NCBI RefSeq assembly: GCF_000293805.1
Contig: NZ_AMBZ01000001.1
Span: 1,367,184 to 1,431,183, forward strand
DNA from: Paenibacillus alvei DSM 29
GTDB lineage: Bacteria > Bacillota > Bacilli > Paenibacillales > Paenibacillaceae
Direction: 5' to 3'
Length of the DNA: 64,000 bases
Position 1 is the stretch's first letter, and the number at the start of each line of letters is the position of its first letter. Shown here one piece after another: positions 1-9,959 of this stretch. The translations under genes were made by a program, and so were the position numbers. Under the pieces are notes generated by a model that saw nothing but the letters and a program-made list of their open reading frames with translations, was not told the DNA's origin and did no database searches.

Positions 1-3000
1 TCAAGCGGCACATAAGCGCCGCCCGCTTTCCATACGGCGAGCACCCCGATCAACAGCTCCGCCGAACGGCCGGCCAGAATGCCGACCACCTGCTCCGGCT
101 TCACTCCGCGCGCCCGCAGTGCATACGCCAGACGATTCGCTTTGGCGTTAAGCTCCGCATACGTCAGCTTGCTGTCTTCGTAGACAACCGCCAGCGCTCC
201 AGGAGTGCGCTCCGCCTGCTCCTCGAACAGCTCGTGGAACGTCCTCTCTCTCCACGACTCATCCGCTTCCAAACCTGTACCCTCTGCGGCGGATTGCTTC
301 GCAAGAGCCGAAGACGACACGTCAAACCCGACCAGCAAATCATGCTTTTCGCTGTCCGTCAATATGTCCAAATCCGAAATCCGCGCACCCGGCTGATCCA
401 GGATCGACGCTAAAAGCTGCTCGTAATGACCCGCCAGCCGTACCATCGTTTCCTGTCTAAACAACGAGGTAGCGTACTCGATCTTGCAAACCAGTTCGTT
501 ATCGGCTTCCACGATATCTAAGCTAAGATCAAACTTTGCCGTCTTTTCCTCGATGTCAAACAGCGACCATTGCAAGCCTTCCAGGGTTAAATCCAAGCTT
601 TCGTGCTTTTGCAAAGAAAACATGGTGTCAAACAGCGGATTCCGGCTTAAATCCCGGCTCACCTGAAGAGCTTCCACCAGCTCCTCAAACGGATAGTCCT
701 GGTGCTCGTAGGCTCCAAGCGTCGTTTCCTTCACTTCCTGCAAGTAATCCAGGAACGTCCGTTCCGCCGCCGGACTCAAGCGAAGGGCCAGTGTATTGAC
801 GAACATGCCGATAATCGGATGCAGGTCGGCGTGAGAACGGGCGGCAATCGGAGTGCCGACCACGATATCTTCCTGTCCCGCGTATTTATGAAGCAATACG
901 GAGTACGCAGCCAGCAAAAGCATGTAAAGCGTCACTCCCGAATCGCCGGCAAGCCGTTTGAGAGCTTCGCTTTTCTCTGCATCCAGCGTAAACGTGAGCG
1001 TTCGACCGTCAAACTGCTGGACGGCCGGGCGGGAGAAGTCGAGAGGCAACTCAAGAACCGGAAGCTCGGAGCTGAATACCCCGCGCCAGTATTCCTCCTG
1101 CTGTTTGATACGCTGGCGCTGTTCCTCGGATTGCTGCCAAACGGCGTAATCCTTGTATTGAATCCGCAGCTCCGGCAATTCTTCGCCATTGTAAAGCCCC
1201 ACGAATTCGCGCAGCAGCACGTCCATGGAAAGGCCGTCGGAACCAATATGATGAATATCCAGCGCAAGCAGGAATTTCTCTTTCTCCAGTTCGATCAGCA
1301 GGGCGCGCAGCAAAGGCGGCTGGGTTAAGTCAAAAGGCTGAATAAAGTCTTCAAGAATGGCCCTAACCTGATCTTCACTTGCTTGAAGCTTCTCGACCTT
1401 GAAAGCTGCGAGCGGATGAATACGCTGTACTGGCTCCCCATTCACGATTTCAAAACCGGTGCGCAGCATATCGTGCCGGGCTACCAAAGCAGTGAGCGCC
1501 TTTTCCACTTTGGCCTCGTTCAAAGCCCCTTCCAATTGCAATGCGCTTGGGAGGTTGTAATTCAGCTCCGAGCCATCCAACTGGTGCAGGACGTACAACC
1601 TTTTTTGAGCGGAGGAAACGGGATAGTACGCTCTCTCTTCCGCTTTCGGAATCGAGCTGTGCTGCGTTTCCTCCAAGCTGGCAATAGCCCCGGCCATCGA
1701 CTCTACCGTCATATAGCGGAACACATCGCGCAGCGGAAGTTCGACGTTCATATCCTTCCGAATCTTGCTGACAAGGTTCGTTGCTCGCAAGGAGTGGCCT
1801 CCAAGCTCGAAGAAATTGTCCAGGACTCCAATGCCGAAGTAACCCAGCACTTCCTCCCAGATCTTCACAAGCTGGGACTCCGTCCGGTTACGCGGCGCTA
1901 CATATTCGACGCCCGTTTGCAAGCCGCCTTGCGGCTCCGGCAGCGCTTTGCGATCCACTTTGCCGTTGGACGTCAGCGGCATTCGCTCCAGCTGCACGAA
2001 GTACGACGGGATCATGTACCCCGGCATTCCCTGGGCCAGCGAGGTTCTCATTTCGCTGACCGTCAGCGTCCGATCCGCCACAAAGTAGGCGACAAGCGCC
2101 TTCTCGCCTCCGCCATCCTGACGGGCGAGCACCACCGCTTCTTCCACGCCCTCGACGTTCAGAAGCTGCGTCTCGATTTCGTCCATCTCGATCCGGTACC
2201 CGCGGATTTTGACCTGGTGGTCGATCCGGCCCAGGTATTCAATGTTGCCGTCCGGCAGCCAAGCCGCCAAGTCGCCCGAGCGGTACAGTTTGTCCCCCTC
2301 CGCAAACGGGGAATCGACAAACTTCTCCGCCGTCAGATCCGGACGGTTCAGGTATCCTCTCGCAAGGCCTTCCCCGGACACATACATTTCGCCCGCTACG
2401 CCGATCGGCACAGGGCGGCGGTTTTCATCCAAGACATACACCCTCAGCGTCGGGATCGGCTTGCCGATATTGCTCTTCGCCGCCTCAATCTCGACCCACG
2501 TAATTTCCTTATACGTCACGTGAACTGTCGTCTCGGTAATACCGTACATATTGATCAGCTTCGTCTCCGGGTACTTCGTCTTGAAGCCCTTGAGCAGCAG
2601 CGGACTCAGCGCTTCGCCCCCGAAGATGACGTTGCGAATCCGCAGATCGTACGGATGGTCCGCCAAGACCTCACGCAGCAGCTGGTAGAAGTACGTTGGC
2701 GTCTGATTCAAAATCGTGACCTCTTCGCGGCCCAGCAGCGCCAGGAACTCGGCCGGATTTTTCGCCGTGAGCGGCGGTACGATGACCAGCTTGCCTCCGT
2801 ACAGCAGCGCTCCGTACATTTCCCAGACGGAGAAATCGAAGCAGAACGAGTGGAACAGCGTCCACGTGTCGGATGGCCCGAAGTCGAACAGGTTCTTGTC
2901 GTTGAACAGGAGGCGCACGACGTTCTTATGCTCGATCAGCGTTCCTTTCGGTCTGCCGGTCGTTCCCGACGTGTAGATGACATAAGCCAGGTTGTCCGGC

Positions 3001-6000
3001 CCGGAAATCGGCTCCAGGTTCGAAGCACCCAGCGCACCTTCGGAGTCCGCCCCTCTGTCGCCCCAAACGAAATCATCCAATTCGAGACGCGTTCCTGCGA
3101 AGTCGGTCTTCTCGTGCAGATGCTTTTGAATCAGCAATAACGGCGCGCCCGAATCCTCGACCATGAAGCGGATGCGCTCCTCCGGGTAGTCGGGATCGAC
3201 AGGCACGTAGGCTCCGCCCGCTTTGAGAATCGCCAGAATGCCGACGACCATATCGAGCGAGCGTTCGGCCAGAATCGCTACCAGTTGGTCCGCTTCTACT
3301 CCCGTCTCCCGCAGCTTCCGCGCAAGGCGGTTGGATCGCTCGTTCAGCTCGCGGTAGGTCAACTGCCGCTCGTTCATGACGGCGGCCACGTTGTCCGGGT
3401 AAAGCTCCGCCTGCTCTTCGAACAAGCCGTGAATCGTCTGCTGCCGCGGGTAGTCCGCCACCGAATCGTTGAAACCGCACACCAGTTCGCGGATTTCCTC
3501 CTCCGTGAGCATTTCCAGCGAGGCAATATCCCCGTCTGGCGCTGCTGCGATGGTTTCTAACAGCTTGTCATAATGTTTGGCGAACCGTTCCGCGGTCTCC
3601 TGTTTATACAAAGCCGTAGCGTACTCCAACCGGCATTCGAGCTGACCATCCAGCTCCGAAATATCCAAGAGCAGCTCGAACTTGGATGTTTGGTTTTCCA
3701 GCGGATAAAATGATTGCTCCAGCCCCTCAATGACAATTTGCTCGTTCTCCGTATTTTGCAGGGAGAAGAACGTATCAAAGAGCGGATTTCGCCCGGTCGC
3801 GCGCGGAATGTGAAGACTTTCCACCAAGTCTTCGAACAAATAATTTTGGTGTTCGAAAGCCCCGAGCGTGATGTCCTTGATTTCTTCCAGGTACGAAAGG
3901 TATGGCTTGGAACGCTCCGGACGACTGCGAATGGCCAGCGTATTGATAAACATTCCTACGATCGGCTGCACTTCTTCCTGCGTTCTTCCGGCAATCGGCG
4001 TTCCGACGATCAGATCTTCCTGACCCGAATATTTATGCATAAGGATGGAGTAAGCCGACAGCAGCACCATGTACAGGGTCGTCCCCGTCCGTGCCGCCAG
4101 CTCCTTCAGCTTCTTCGTCCGCTCTTTCCCGATATAAAACTTCACGGTTCGCCCATCAAAGCTTTGCACCGCTGGCCGCGGGAAGTCCGTCGGCAGCTCC
4201 AAGATCGGCAGCTCGCCTGACAACTGTTCCAACCAGTACTCCTTCTGCGGCTGGAGCATCTGCCCGTAAGCTTCGGAATGCTGCCAAACGGCATAATCTT
4301 TGTATTGAATGCGCAGCGGTGCCAGCTCCTCGCCCCGATACAGGCGGCTGAACTCGTCGAAGAGCAGCGCTGTCGATATGCCGTCCGAGACGATATGGTG
4401 CATATCGAACAGCAGAATGTGGCGATCCTCGGCGACTTCGATCAGACCGATTCGGAAAAGTGGCGGCTTGGTCAGATCAAACGGGCGATAGTAAGCTTCC
4501 ACCACTTGATCCACTTCCCGCTCGCTCGCCTGGAAATAATCAACAGAAAACTCCACCTCGTCATAGATGCGCTGCACAAGCTCGCCTTGAACCTGCTCAA
4601 TCCCGGTACGCAGCGTCTCATGGCGCTGAATCAGCGCCCGGAATGCGTGCTCTACGCGCGTGCGATCCAGCTTACCTTCGAGAACAAGCGCCGCCGACAT
4701 ATTGTAGCTGCGCTCTGCCCCGTCAAGCTGGCGCAGTACGTACAGACGCTTTTGCTCGGATGAAACCGGATAGTACTCGGCCTCAGCCGCCTTTGTAATT
4801 TCATACGTCTCCTGCTGCTTTAAACCGCCGATTCTTTGGGCCAGCTGTTTGATCGTGGTGTAGCGGAAAACGTCCCGCAGCGGAACCTCGACTTGCAGCT
4901 CTTTCCGAATCTTGGAAACCAGCGTGGAGGCTCGCAAGGAATGACCACCCAGGTCAAAGAAATCGTCTTCGACTCCAACTCGCGCAATACCCAGCACCTG
5001 CTGCCAAATGAGAGCAAGTCTTGTTTCCAGCGTTGTGCGAGGAGCCACATACTCACGGCCTGCTTCTACCTCTCCGGTCGGTTCAGGCAGCGCTTTACGA
5101 TCAATTTTGCCGTTCGGAGTAAGTGGAAGCTTATCAAGAGACACCAGCCGGGCCGGGACCATATGGGTCGGCAGCTCTTGCTTCAATTGGGACAGCAGAT
5201 CGCTCAGCTGCAAGGAAGTATCCGCCGCCACGTAGCCGCACAAATACTTTTGCCCCTGCTCATCCGTACGGTCGGTCACCACAGCCTGCTTGACGCCCGG
5301 GAAACGCAGCAGGGCCGTTTCAATTTCACCGAGTTCAATCCGGAACCCGCGAATTTTCACCTGATAGTCGATCCGGCCGATGAAGTCGACGTTGCCGTCT
5401 TCCAGCCAGCGGGCCAAATCGCCTGTCCGGTACAGACGTTCGCCCGGCACAAACGGGCTGTCCGCAAATTTCTCGGCGGTTAGGTCCGGACGGTTCCAGT
5501 ACCCGCGCGCCACCCCGGCGCCGCCGATGACAAGCTCGCCCGGAACCCCTACAGGAACCGGATTTAACGCGGCATCGACAATGTAAAACCGGGCGTTCAG
5601 CCAAGCTTTGCCGATCGGCACATGACCCGACGGCGGCAGCTTATCCAGCGGCTCACTGTAAAAGCTGCTGTCAATGGCCGCTTCGGTAACGCCATAGCTA
5701 TTGATGATGCGGAATTGTCCGCCGAATCTTTCCTGCAGCAATCGGTAATCGTTGACACTGCAAGCATCCGAGCTGGTAATCAGCAACTGCATGGAGCTAA
5801 CGTCCAGCCCTTCTTCATAAATATGCTGCATGAATGGCAGGATGAGCGCAGGCGTCGATTCGAATACCGTAATGTTTTGCTCCCGAATCCAGCCGTATAA
5901 GCGGTTCGGGTCAATCCGGTCATCCTTCGGCACAATCACCATCGTACCTCCGTTATACAGCGTCCGCGCGATGTCTCCGACAAACACGTCAAACGAAAAG

Positions 6001-7982
6001 CTGGCCAACTGCAGCAGCCGCACCGGGAACTGATCCAACCGGTACTCGCGACGGTACGCATCCGCCGTATTCACGAGACTACCGTGCTCGATCATGACGC
6101 CTTTCGGGCGTCCCGTCGTACCCGAGGTGTAAATCACATAAGCCAAGTCTTGCGGGGCACTATCGGCAGATTCAAATTCCACGGCTAAGGCATCCCTGTT
6201 ATAAATCTGTTCATCGTCCATGGCATAGACAGCTTGAAGTTTCAGCCGGTCATCGGCCAACCAACCTCCGGCCCGCTCCAACAGATGACGCTGCGTAAGC
6301 AGTACCGATGCACCGCTATCGCTGAGCATGTATTCAATCCGCTCCGCCGGATAATCGGGATCCAGCGGTACATAGGCTCCGCCGGCTTTCCAAACTGCGA
6401 GCACCCCGACCAGCAGGTCCACCGAACGCTCCGCCCAGATCCCCGTAATCGTCTCCCTTCCCACGCCCTGTTCGCGAAGGAGAGAAGCCAGCCGCTCGGC
6501 GCGTTCGTTCAATTCGCCGTAGGTCAGCTGCTTGTCCATGTAGACGACTGCCGGATGATCCGGAATTTCCCGGGCAAACTTTTCAACATACCGATGAAAT
6601 GCTTCTCCCTCGTTCAGCTCTGTCATCGGCGGGTTAAAAACGCCCAGAATGCGGTGTCTCTCCTCATCGCTCAGCAGAGAAATCTCGCGTACCGGCAGTT
6701 CGGGAGTCTGAAGAAACTGGTCCAGAACGGTTATATACTGTTCCATAATCCGATCAATCTCGGCCGTCTCGAACAGGCCGGTACGATAGGAAGCATGGAG
6801 AATGACATGACCTTCATTTAGCATATGGTCGAAGCGCAGCAGCAAATCGTCCATCTCATGCCTAGCGAAGTGAGTCTCCAAGCGTACTTTGATTTCTTCG
6901 TACTCCACGATTTTCAAAGGCAGATATTCCAGAGACGTACGGAACAGCCCCGAAAGATCGTTGCGGCCGTGTTGTTCGCGTAAATCCTGGATCAATTGGT
7001 TATAAGGGTATTTCTGATACCGCAAATCCGCCGTATTTTCCTTGGAAACCGTTTGGATCAAGGAGAGCACGTGCCCGTCTGGATTCAGACGAATCCGCGT
7101 GGCCACGGTACTGACGAACATGCCGATCGTTTCTTTTTCCTTCTTGCTGGTGCGATTGGCGAAAACCGTGCCGACCGGAATATCGGTGCTATCGGTCAGC
7201 TTGTACAATAAGGTGTACATGGCGGACAGAAATAACGTATATATGCTGACCTGATATTGTTCGCTGAAGGCCAGAATGCGTTCATACCGGGAACCGTCCA
7301 AAGTGATGGCCCGTTTATTGGATTCACTGCCGATCGCGAATGGCGGATACGATTTAATGCCGGTCGTTTCTGGCAAAGTGTTGTACTTCGTCAGCCAGTA
7401 TTCCTTGCCTTTTTGATAACGCTCCGATTGCTCATATTCACACTCCGCGGAAATATAATCCAGATAGGATGGGGCCTGATAACTGCTGGAGATGCCTTTG
7501 CGCAGTTCCAGGTATTTTTCCATCACCGCATGCAGCAAAGCATTGACGGACAAGCCGTCGGCGATAATATGATTTACCGTCAAATTGAGCCATACATGGC
7601 CGTTCGCAAAATGGATAATCGTAAATTGGTGGAGGTGTTCGTCGAACACGCTGGCCGGTTTTTCGCTTACTTCTTTCACCCAAGCATAGAATTGTTCGGT
7701 TGTGCCTATTTCGAGGCGGCTTATCCTAGCTTGGACATTCTCCGGCTCTTCGAACCACTGCGTTGGATTTTGCAAATCTCCGCTAATACGGATTCGGAAA
7801 GCGTCATAGGTTTTGACGATCTCCGCCGCAGCTTGCTCCAGAAGCTGTGTGTCGATCTGGCCCGTAATCTGGTAGGTCGCGGAAAGCATCGTGATGGACG
7901 TTCCCGGATTCATAATTTCCATGAACCATATTCGACGCTGGGCTTGCGTTAATCCGTATTGCTCGTTGGTATTCTCTCTCAC
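1..7982 (-). CDS. pmxE: Polymyxin-type NRPS, first-acting subunit (C-terminus outside the window)
   Basis: Non-ribosomal peptide synthetase that starts the lipopeptide; about 2,660 residues are visible and the reading frame is still open at the left edge. Start chosen: GTG at 7982, with GGGAG 9 nt upstream; an out-of-frame ATG lies 5 nt before it. Domains in order: a condensation domain (about 7,980-6,650) of the fatty-acyl starter kind, whose motif reads NHIIADG; adenylation (6,580-5,080) with a pocket read by eye as DVGEISSIDK, the Dab type; carrier (LGGHSLR near 4,940); condensation (HHIVSDG near 4,400); adenylation (3,430-1,930) with pocket DFWNIGMVHK, the Thr type; carrier (near 1,800); condensation (HHIGSDG near 1,230); start of a third adenylation domain. 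No epimerisation domain follows modules 1 or 2. This matches acyl-Dab1-Thr2 of polymyxin. It is last in the transcription unit but first in assembly. Confidence 0.93.
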   Translation of the reverse strand, partial: MRENTNEQYGLTQAQRRIWFMEIMNPGTSITMLSATYQITGQIDTQLLEQAAAEIVKTYDAFRIRISGDLQNPTQWFEEPENVQARISRLEIGTTEQFYAWVKEVSEKPASVFDEHLHQFTIIHFANGHVWLNLTVNHIIADGLSVNALLHAVMEKYLELRKGISSSYQAPSYLDYISAECEYEQSERYQKGKEYWLTKYNTLPETTGIKSYPPFAIGSESNKRAITLDGSRYERILAFSEQYQVSIYTLFLSAMYTLLYKLTDSTDIPVGTVFANRTSKKEKETIGMFVSTVATRIRLNPDGHVLSLIQTVSKENTADLRYQKYPYNQLIQDLREQHGRNDLSGLFRTSLEYLPLKIVEYEEIKVRLETHFARHEMDDLLLRFDHMLNEGHVILHASYRTGLFETAEIDRIMEQYITVLDQFLQTPELPVREISLLSDEERHRILGVFNPPMTELNEGEAFHRYVEKFAREIPDHPAVVYMDKQLTYGELNERAERLASLLREQGVGRETITGIWAERSVDLLVGVLAVWKAGGAYVPLDPDYPAERIEYMLSDSGASVLLTQRHLLERAGGWLADDRLKLQAVYAMDDEQIYNRDALAVEFESADSAPQDLAYVIYTSGTTGRPKGVMIEHGSLVNTADAYRREYRLDQFPVRLLQLASFSFDVFVGDIARTLYNGGTMVIVPKDDRIDPNRLYGWIREQNITVFESTPALILPFMQHIYEEGLDVSSMQLLITSSDACSVNDYRLLQERFGGQFRIINSYGVTEAAIDSSFYSEPLDKLPPSGHVPIGKAWLNARFYIVDAALNPVPVGVPGELVIGGAGVARGYWNRPDLTAEKFADSPFVPGERLYRTGDLARWLEDGNVDFIGRIDYQVKIRGFRIELGEIETALLRFPGVKQAVVTDRTDEQGQKYLCGYVAADTSLQLSDLLSQLKQELPTHMVPARLVSLDKLPLTPNGKIDRKALPEPTGEVEAGREYVAPRTTLETRLALIWQQVLGIARVGVEDDFFDLGGHSLRASTLVSKIRKELQVEVPLRDVFRYTTIKQLAQRIGGLKQQETYEITKAAEAEYYPVSSEQKRLYVLRQLDGAERSYNMSAALVLEGKLDRTRVEHAFRALIQRHETLRTGIEQVQGELVQRIYDEVEFSVDYFQASEREVDQVVEAYYRPFDLTKPPLFRIGLIEVAEDRHILLFDMHHIVSDGISTALLFDEFSRLYRGEELAPLRIQYKDYAVWQHSEAYGQMLQPQKEYWLEQLSGELPILELPTDFPRPAVQSFDGRTVKFYIGKERTKKLKELAARTGTTLYMVLLSAYSILMHKYSGQEDLIVGTPIAGRTQEEVQPIVGMFINTLAIRSRPERSKPYLSYLEEIKDITLGAFEHQNYLFEDLVESLHIPRATGRNPLFDTFFSLQNTENEQIVIEGLEQSFYPLENQTSKFELLLDISELDGQLECRLEYATALYKQETAERFAKHYDKLLETIAAAPDGDIASLEMLTEEEIRELVCGFNDSVADYPRQQTIHGLFEEQAELYPDNVAAVMNERQLTYRELNERSNRLARKLRETGVEADQLVAILAERSLDMVVGILAILKAGGAYVPVDPDYPEERIRFMVEDSGAPLLLIQKHLHEKTDFAGTRLELDDFVWGDRGADSEGALGASNLEPISGPDNLAYVIYTSGTTGRPKGTLIEHKNVVRLLFNDKNLFDFGPSDTWTLFHSFCFDFSVWEMYGALLYGGKLVIVPPLTAKNPAEFLALLGREEVTILNQTPTYFYQLLREVLADHPYDLRIRNVIFGGEALSPLLLKGFKTKYPETKLINMYGITETTVHVTYKEITWVEIEAAKSNIGKPIPTLRVYVLDENRRPVPIGVAGEMYVSGEGLARGYLNRPDLTAEKFVDSPFAEGDKLYRSGDLAAWLPDGNIEYLGRIDHQVKIRGYRIEMDEIETQLLNVEGVEEAVVLARQDGGGEKALVAYFVADRTLTVSEMRTSLAQGMPGYMIPSYFVQLERMPLTSNGKVDRKALPEPQGGLQTGVEYVAPRNRTESQLVKIWEEVLGYFGIGVLDNFFELGGHSLRATNLVSKIRKDMNVELPLRDVFRYMTVESMAGAIASLEETQHSSIPKAEERAYYPVSSAQKRLYVLHQLDGSELNYNLPSALQLEGALNEAKVEKALTALVARHDMLRTGFEIVNGEPVQRIHPLAAFKVEKLQASEDQVRAILEDFIQPFDLTQPPLLRALLIELEKEKFLLALDIHHIGSDGLSMDVLLREFVGLYNGEELPELRIQYKDYAVWQQSEEQRQRIKQQEEYWRGVFSSELPVLELPLDFSRPAVQQFDGRTLTFTLDAEKSEALKRLAGDSGVTLYMLLLAAYSVLLHKYAGQEDIVVGTPIAARSHADLHPIIGMFVNTLALRLSPAAERTFLDYLQEVKETTLGAYEHQDYPFEELVEALQVSRDLSRNPLFDTMFSLQKHESLDLTLEGLQWSLFDIEEKTAKFDLSLDIVEADNELVCKIEYATSLFRQETMVRLAGHYEQLLASILDQPGARISDLDILTDSEKHDLLVGFDVSSSALAKQSAAEGTGLEADESWRERTFHELFEEQAERTPGALAVVYEDSKLTYAELNAKANRLAYALRARGVKPEQVVGILAGRSAELLIGVLAVWKAGGAYVPL

Positions 7983-8015
7983 ATCGACACACTCCCGTTT
8001 TAGAGATTCTTTAAA

Positions 8016-8200
8016 GAGGTTGTTCAAAAAAGTCATGTTTTGATCACGAAGTGTCACAGGAAGTTTATTCGACATCGAATCTTGCGTTCACCCTCGAAGT
8101 CCGTTGCTCATGTAGTTTTGCCTACACTCCGCTACTCCTTCTTCGGGTTCTCACAACCTTTTCGGTGCTGAAAATCTGACTTTTTGAACACGCACTTATA
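8016..8200. repeat. Short MITE-like repeat, copy 1
   Basis: Non-coding sequence filling the pmxD-pmxE gap. Its left end has GAGGTTGTTCAAAAA; the right end, read on the other strand, has AAGTGCGTGTTCAAAAA, so the ends are imperfect inverted repeats sharing GTTCAAAAA. Internal blocks (GATCACGAAGT, CATCGAATCTTG, TCGGTGCTGAAAA) recur in the copy at 15,232-15,491. It encodes nothing visible and may be a non-autonomous transposable element. The TAA stop of pmxD lies inside its right end. Confidence 0.7.
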
Positions 8201-9959
8201 AATAGGATTTGTACCTAGGAATCCGCACGCCGTACAGCCGGGCGTAATACCCCCCGAGCGCCAGCAGATCCTGATGGCAGCCCCGCTCGACGACCGTCCC
8301 TTGGTCCATGACGGTAATCAAATCCGCATGTTCCACGGTGCTGAGACGGTGCGCGATCAGAATGGTGGTGCGCCCCTTCATCAATACATTCAGGGCCTGC
8401 TGTACCCAATGCTGGGATTCGTTATCCAGCGCGGAAGTCGCTTCGTCCAGCAGCAGAATCGGGGCGTTTTTGAGAATCGCCCGGGCAATCGCAATTCGCT
8501 GCCTTTGTCCGCCCGACAACGACGCTCCTCGCTCTCCCACTGGCGTTTTATACTGTTCAGGAAGTTCCTGAATGAAACGGTGAGCGTACGCCGCTTTGGC
8601 TGCTTCGATCACTTCTTCATCCGTTGCATCCGGGTTGCCGTAGCGGATATTTTCCTCAATCGTGCCGGTAAACAAGAACGGCTCCTGCGGAACGTATGCA
8701 ATCTTCCTGCGGATTTCATCAAGCGTGTAATGGCCGAACGGTTTCCCTTGGAGCAGGATTTCTCCGCTGTCCACAGGATAAAAGCCGAGCAGCAGCTTGA
8801 TCAGCGTACTTTTGCCGCTGCCGCTGGCCCCCACGATAGCAGCGACCTGGCCGGGAAACACCTGCATGGACATGTCGACAAGCACCTTTTTATCCGCCTG
8901 ATAGGAAAACTCCACATCGCGAAACTCCACCGCAGCCTCCGACACAAGCTCGCTGTGAGGAGATCCCAAACGCTCCGGTTCCTCTTCCTCTCTTAGTACC
9001 TCCTGAATCCGGTGAGCGCCCGCGAGCGAATTTTGGGTCATCGACAGAACCACGCCTAAGTTCAACAAGGCGTGCGTCAGATTCACTTGCAGAACCGCAA
9101 GGGCGGCGACGCTTCCCATTCCCATCAGTCCGTAGGCATAAAGAAGACTGCCGATGACGATGATGCCGCAGAACGTGACGTAGCTGATAAAATGGTTCAC
9201 CGCAGCCTGCATGCCGTTCTTCTGCGCGGTTTGCCGAAGCGTCTGCGTCATTTGTTCGTTCAACGCCTCGAACTGGCCGTAAATCGTGCGGATGCGGAAC
9301 AGCTTCACAATTTGAATACCGCCCATAAAATCTTTGAATTTCTCGGTCATTTTACCGAGCGTTTGCAAGCCTTGTTCGGACAAGGCGCGAATATCCCGCG
9401 CAAATTTCAGGCTGACCACGGAGGACAGCAGCAGAATGACGAAGGATACGCCGGCAAACCGCCAATCGATCAACACCATGGAGACAATGGAGCCGATGCA
9501 AAACACAACTTGAAGCAGCAAAACGAAGTAAACCTGCGAGAATGTAAACTCAACGGTCGTTACGTCGTTGTTCACCCGCGACAGCAAGTCCCCATGGTGC
9601 GTCTGCTCCAGGAATCTCAGCCGCACCCGGCACAGCTTGTCATAAAGACGTTTGCGTATATTCAGCACAGTCAGTTCGACACTGCGCTGGTATAAGTAAA
9701 TGAACCAGGGAGAAATCACATTTTCCAGGAACAGCACCGCGCCCAAAATAATAAAGGCTTCCACCATTAGGGACGTATCTCGGGACACGGCGAAATCAAC
9801 CAAGTTATGTACGACCAAACTGAAGGCGATCAGGAACAATGTCTGGGAGAGCGCCGTCACGGCCAGGCCAATGGCGTACTGGGTTTTGCGCTTGCGGTTC
9901 ATAAAGGTCAGCAAGTATCCGAGTTCTTTCACTTGCGAGAGCCATCCGCCCTTTTTCAT
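8196..9959 (-). CDS. pmxD: ABC transporter, fused permease and ATPase
   Basis: Half-transporter of 587 residues: a six-helix ABC exporter membrane domain (about residues 1-320) followed by the ATPase domain with Walker A GASGSGKST, signature LSGGQRQR, Walker B ILLLDEATSALD and the switch His in IAHRLST. In polymyxin loci the two exporters at this position are thought to export the lipopeptide and protect the producer. An upstream ATG at 9980 exists, but the ATG at 9959 has GGGAGGTGG 8 nt before it and overlaps the pmxC stop as ATGA, so it is the likely start. The last codons run into the MITE-like repeat, which supplies the stop codon; the original C-terminus may have been slightly different. 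Confidence 0.93.
   Translation of the reverse strand: MKKGGWLSQVKELGYLLTFMNRKRKTQYAIGLAVTALSQTLFLIAFSLVVHNLVDFAVSRDTSLMVEAFIILGAVLFLENVISPWFIYLYQRSVELTVLNIRKRLYDKLCRVRLRFLEQTHHGDLLSRVNNDVTTVEFTFSQVYFVLLLQVVFCIGSIVSMVLIDWRFAGVSFVILLLSSVVSLKFARDIRALSEQGLQTLGKMTEKFKDFMGGIQIVKLFRIRTIYGQFEALNEQMTQTLRQTAQKNGMQAAVNHFISYVTFCGIIVIGSLLYAYGLMGMGSVAALAVLQVNLTHALLNLGVVLSMTQNSLAGAHRIQEVLREEEEPERLGSPHSELVSEAAVEFRDVEFSYQADKKVLVDMSMQVFPGQVAAIVGASGSGKSTLIKLLLGFYPVDSGEILLQGKPFGHYTLDEIRRKIAYVPQEPFLFTGTIEENIRYGNPDATDEEVIEAAKAAYAHRFIQELPEQYKTPVGERGASLSGGQRQRIAIARAILKNAPILLLDEATSALDNESQHWVQQALNVLMKGRTTILIAHRLSTVEHADLITVMDQGTVVERGCHQDLLALGGYYARLYGVRIPRYKSYL

Noticed and set aside
1383..3140. Long plus-strand open frame (585 codons) and similar ones at 17,685-19,103 and 20,883-22,424
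   Set aside because: They are antisense to NRPS modules; GC-rich third positions keep the opposite frames open. Arg/Gln/His-rich translation, no ribosome sites.
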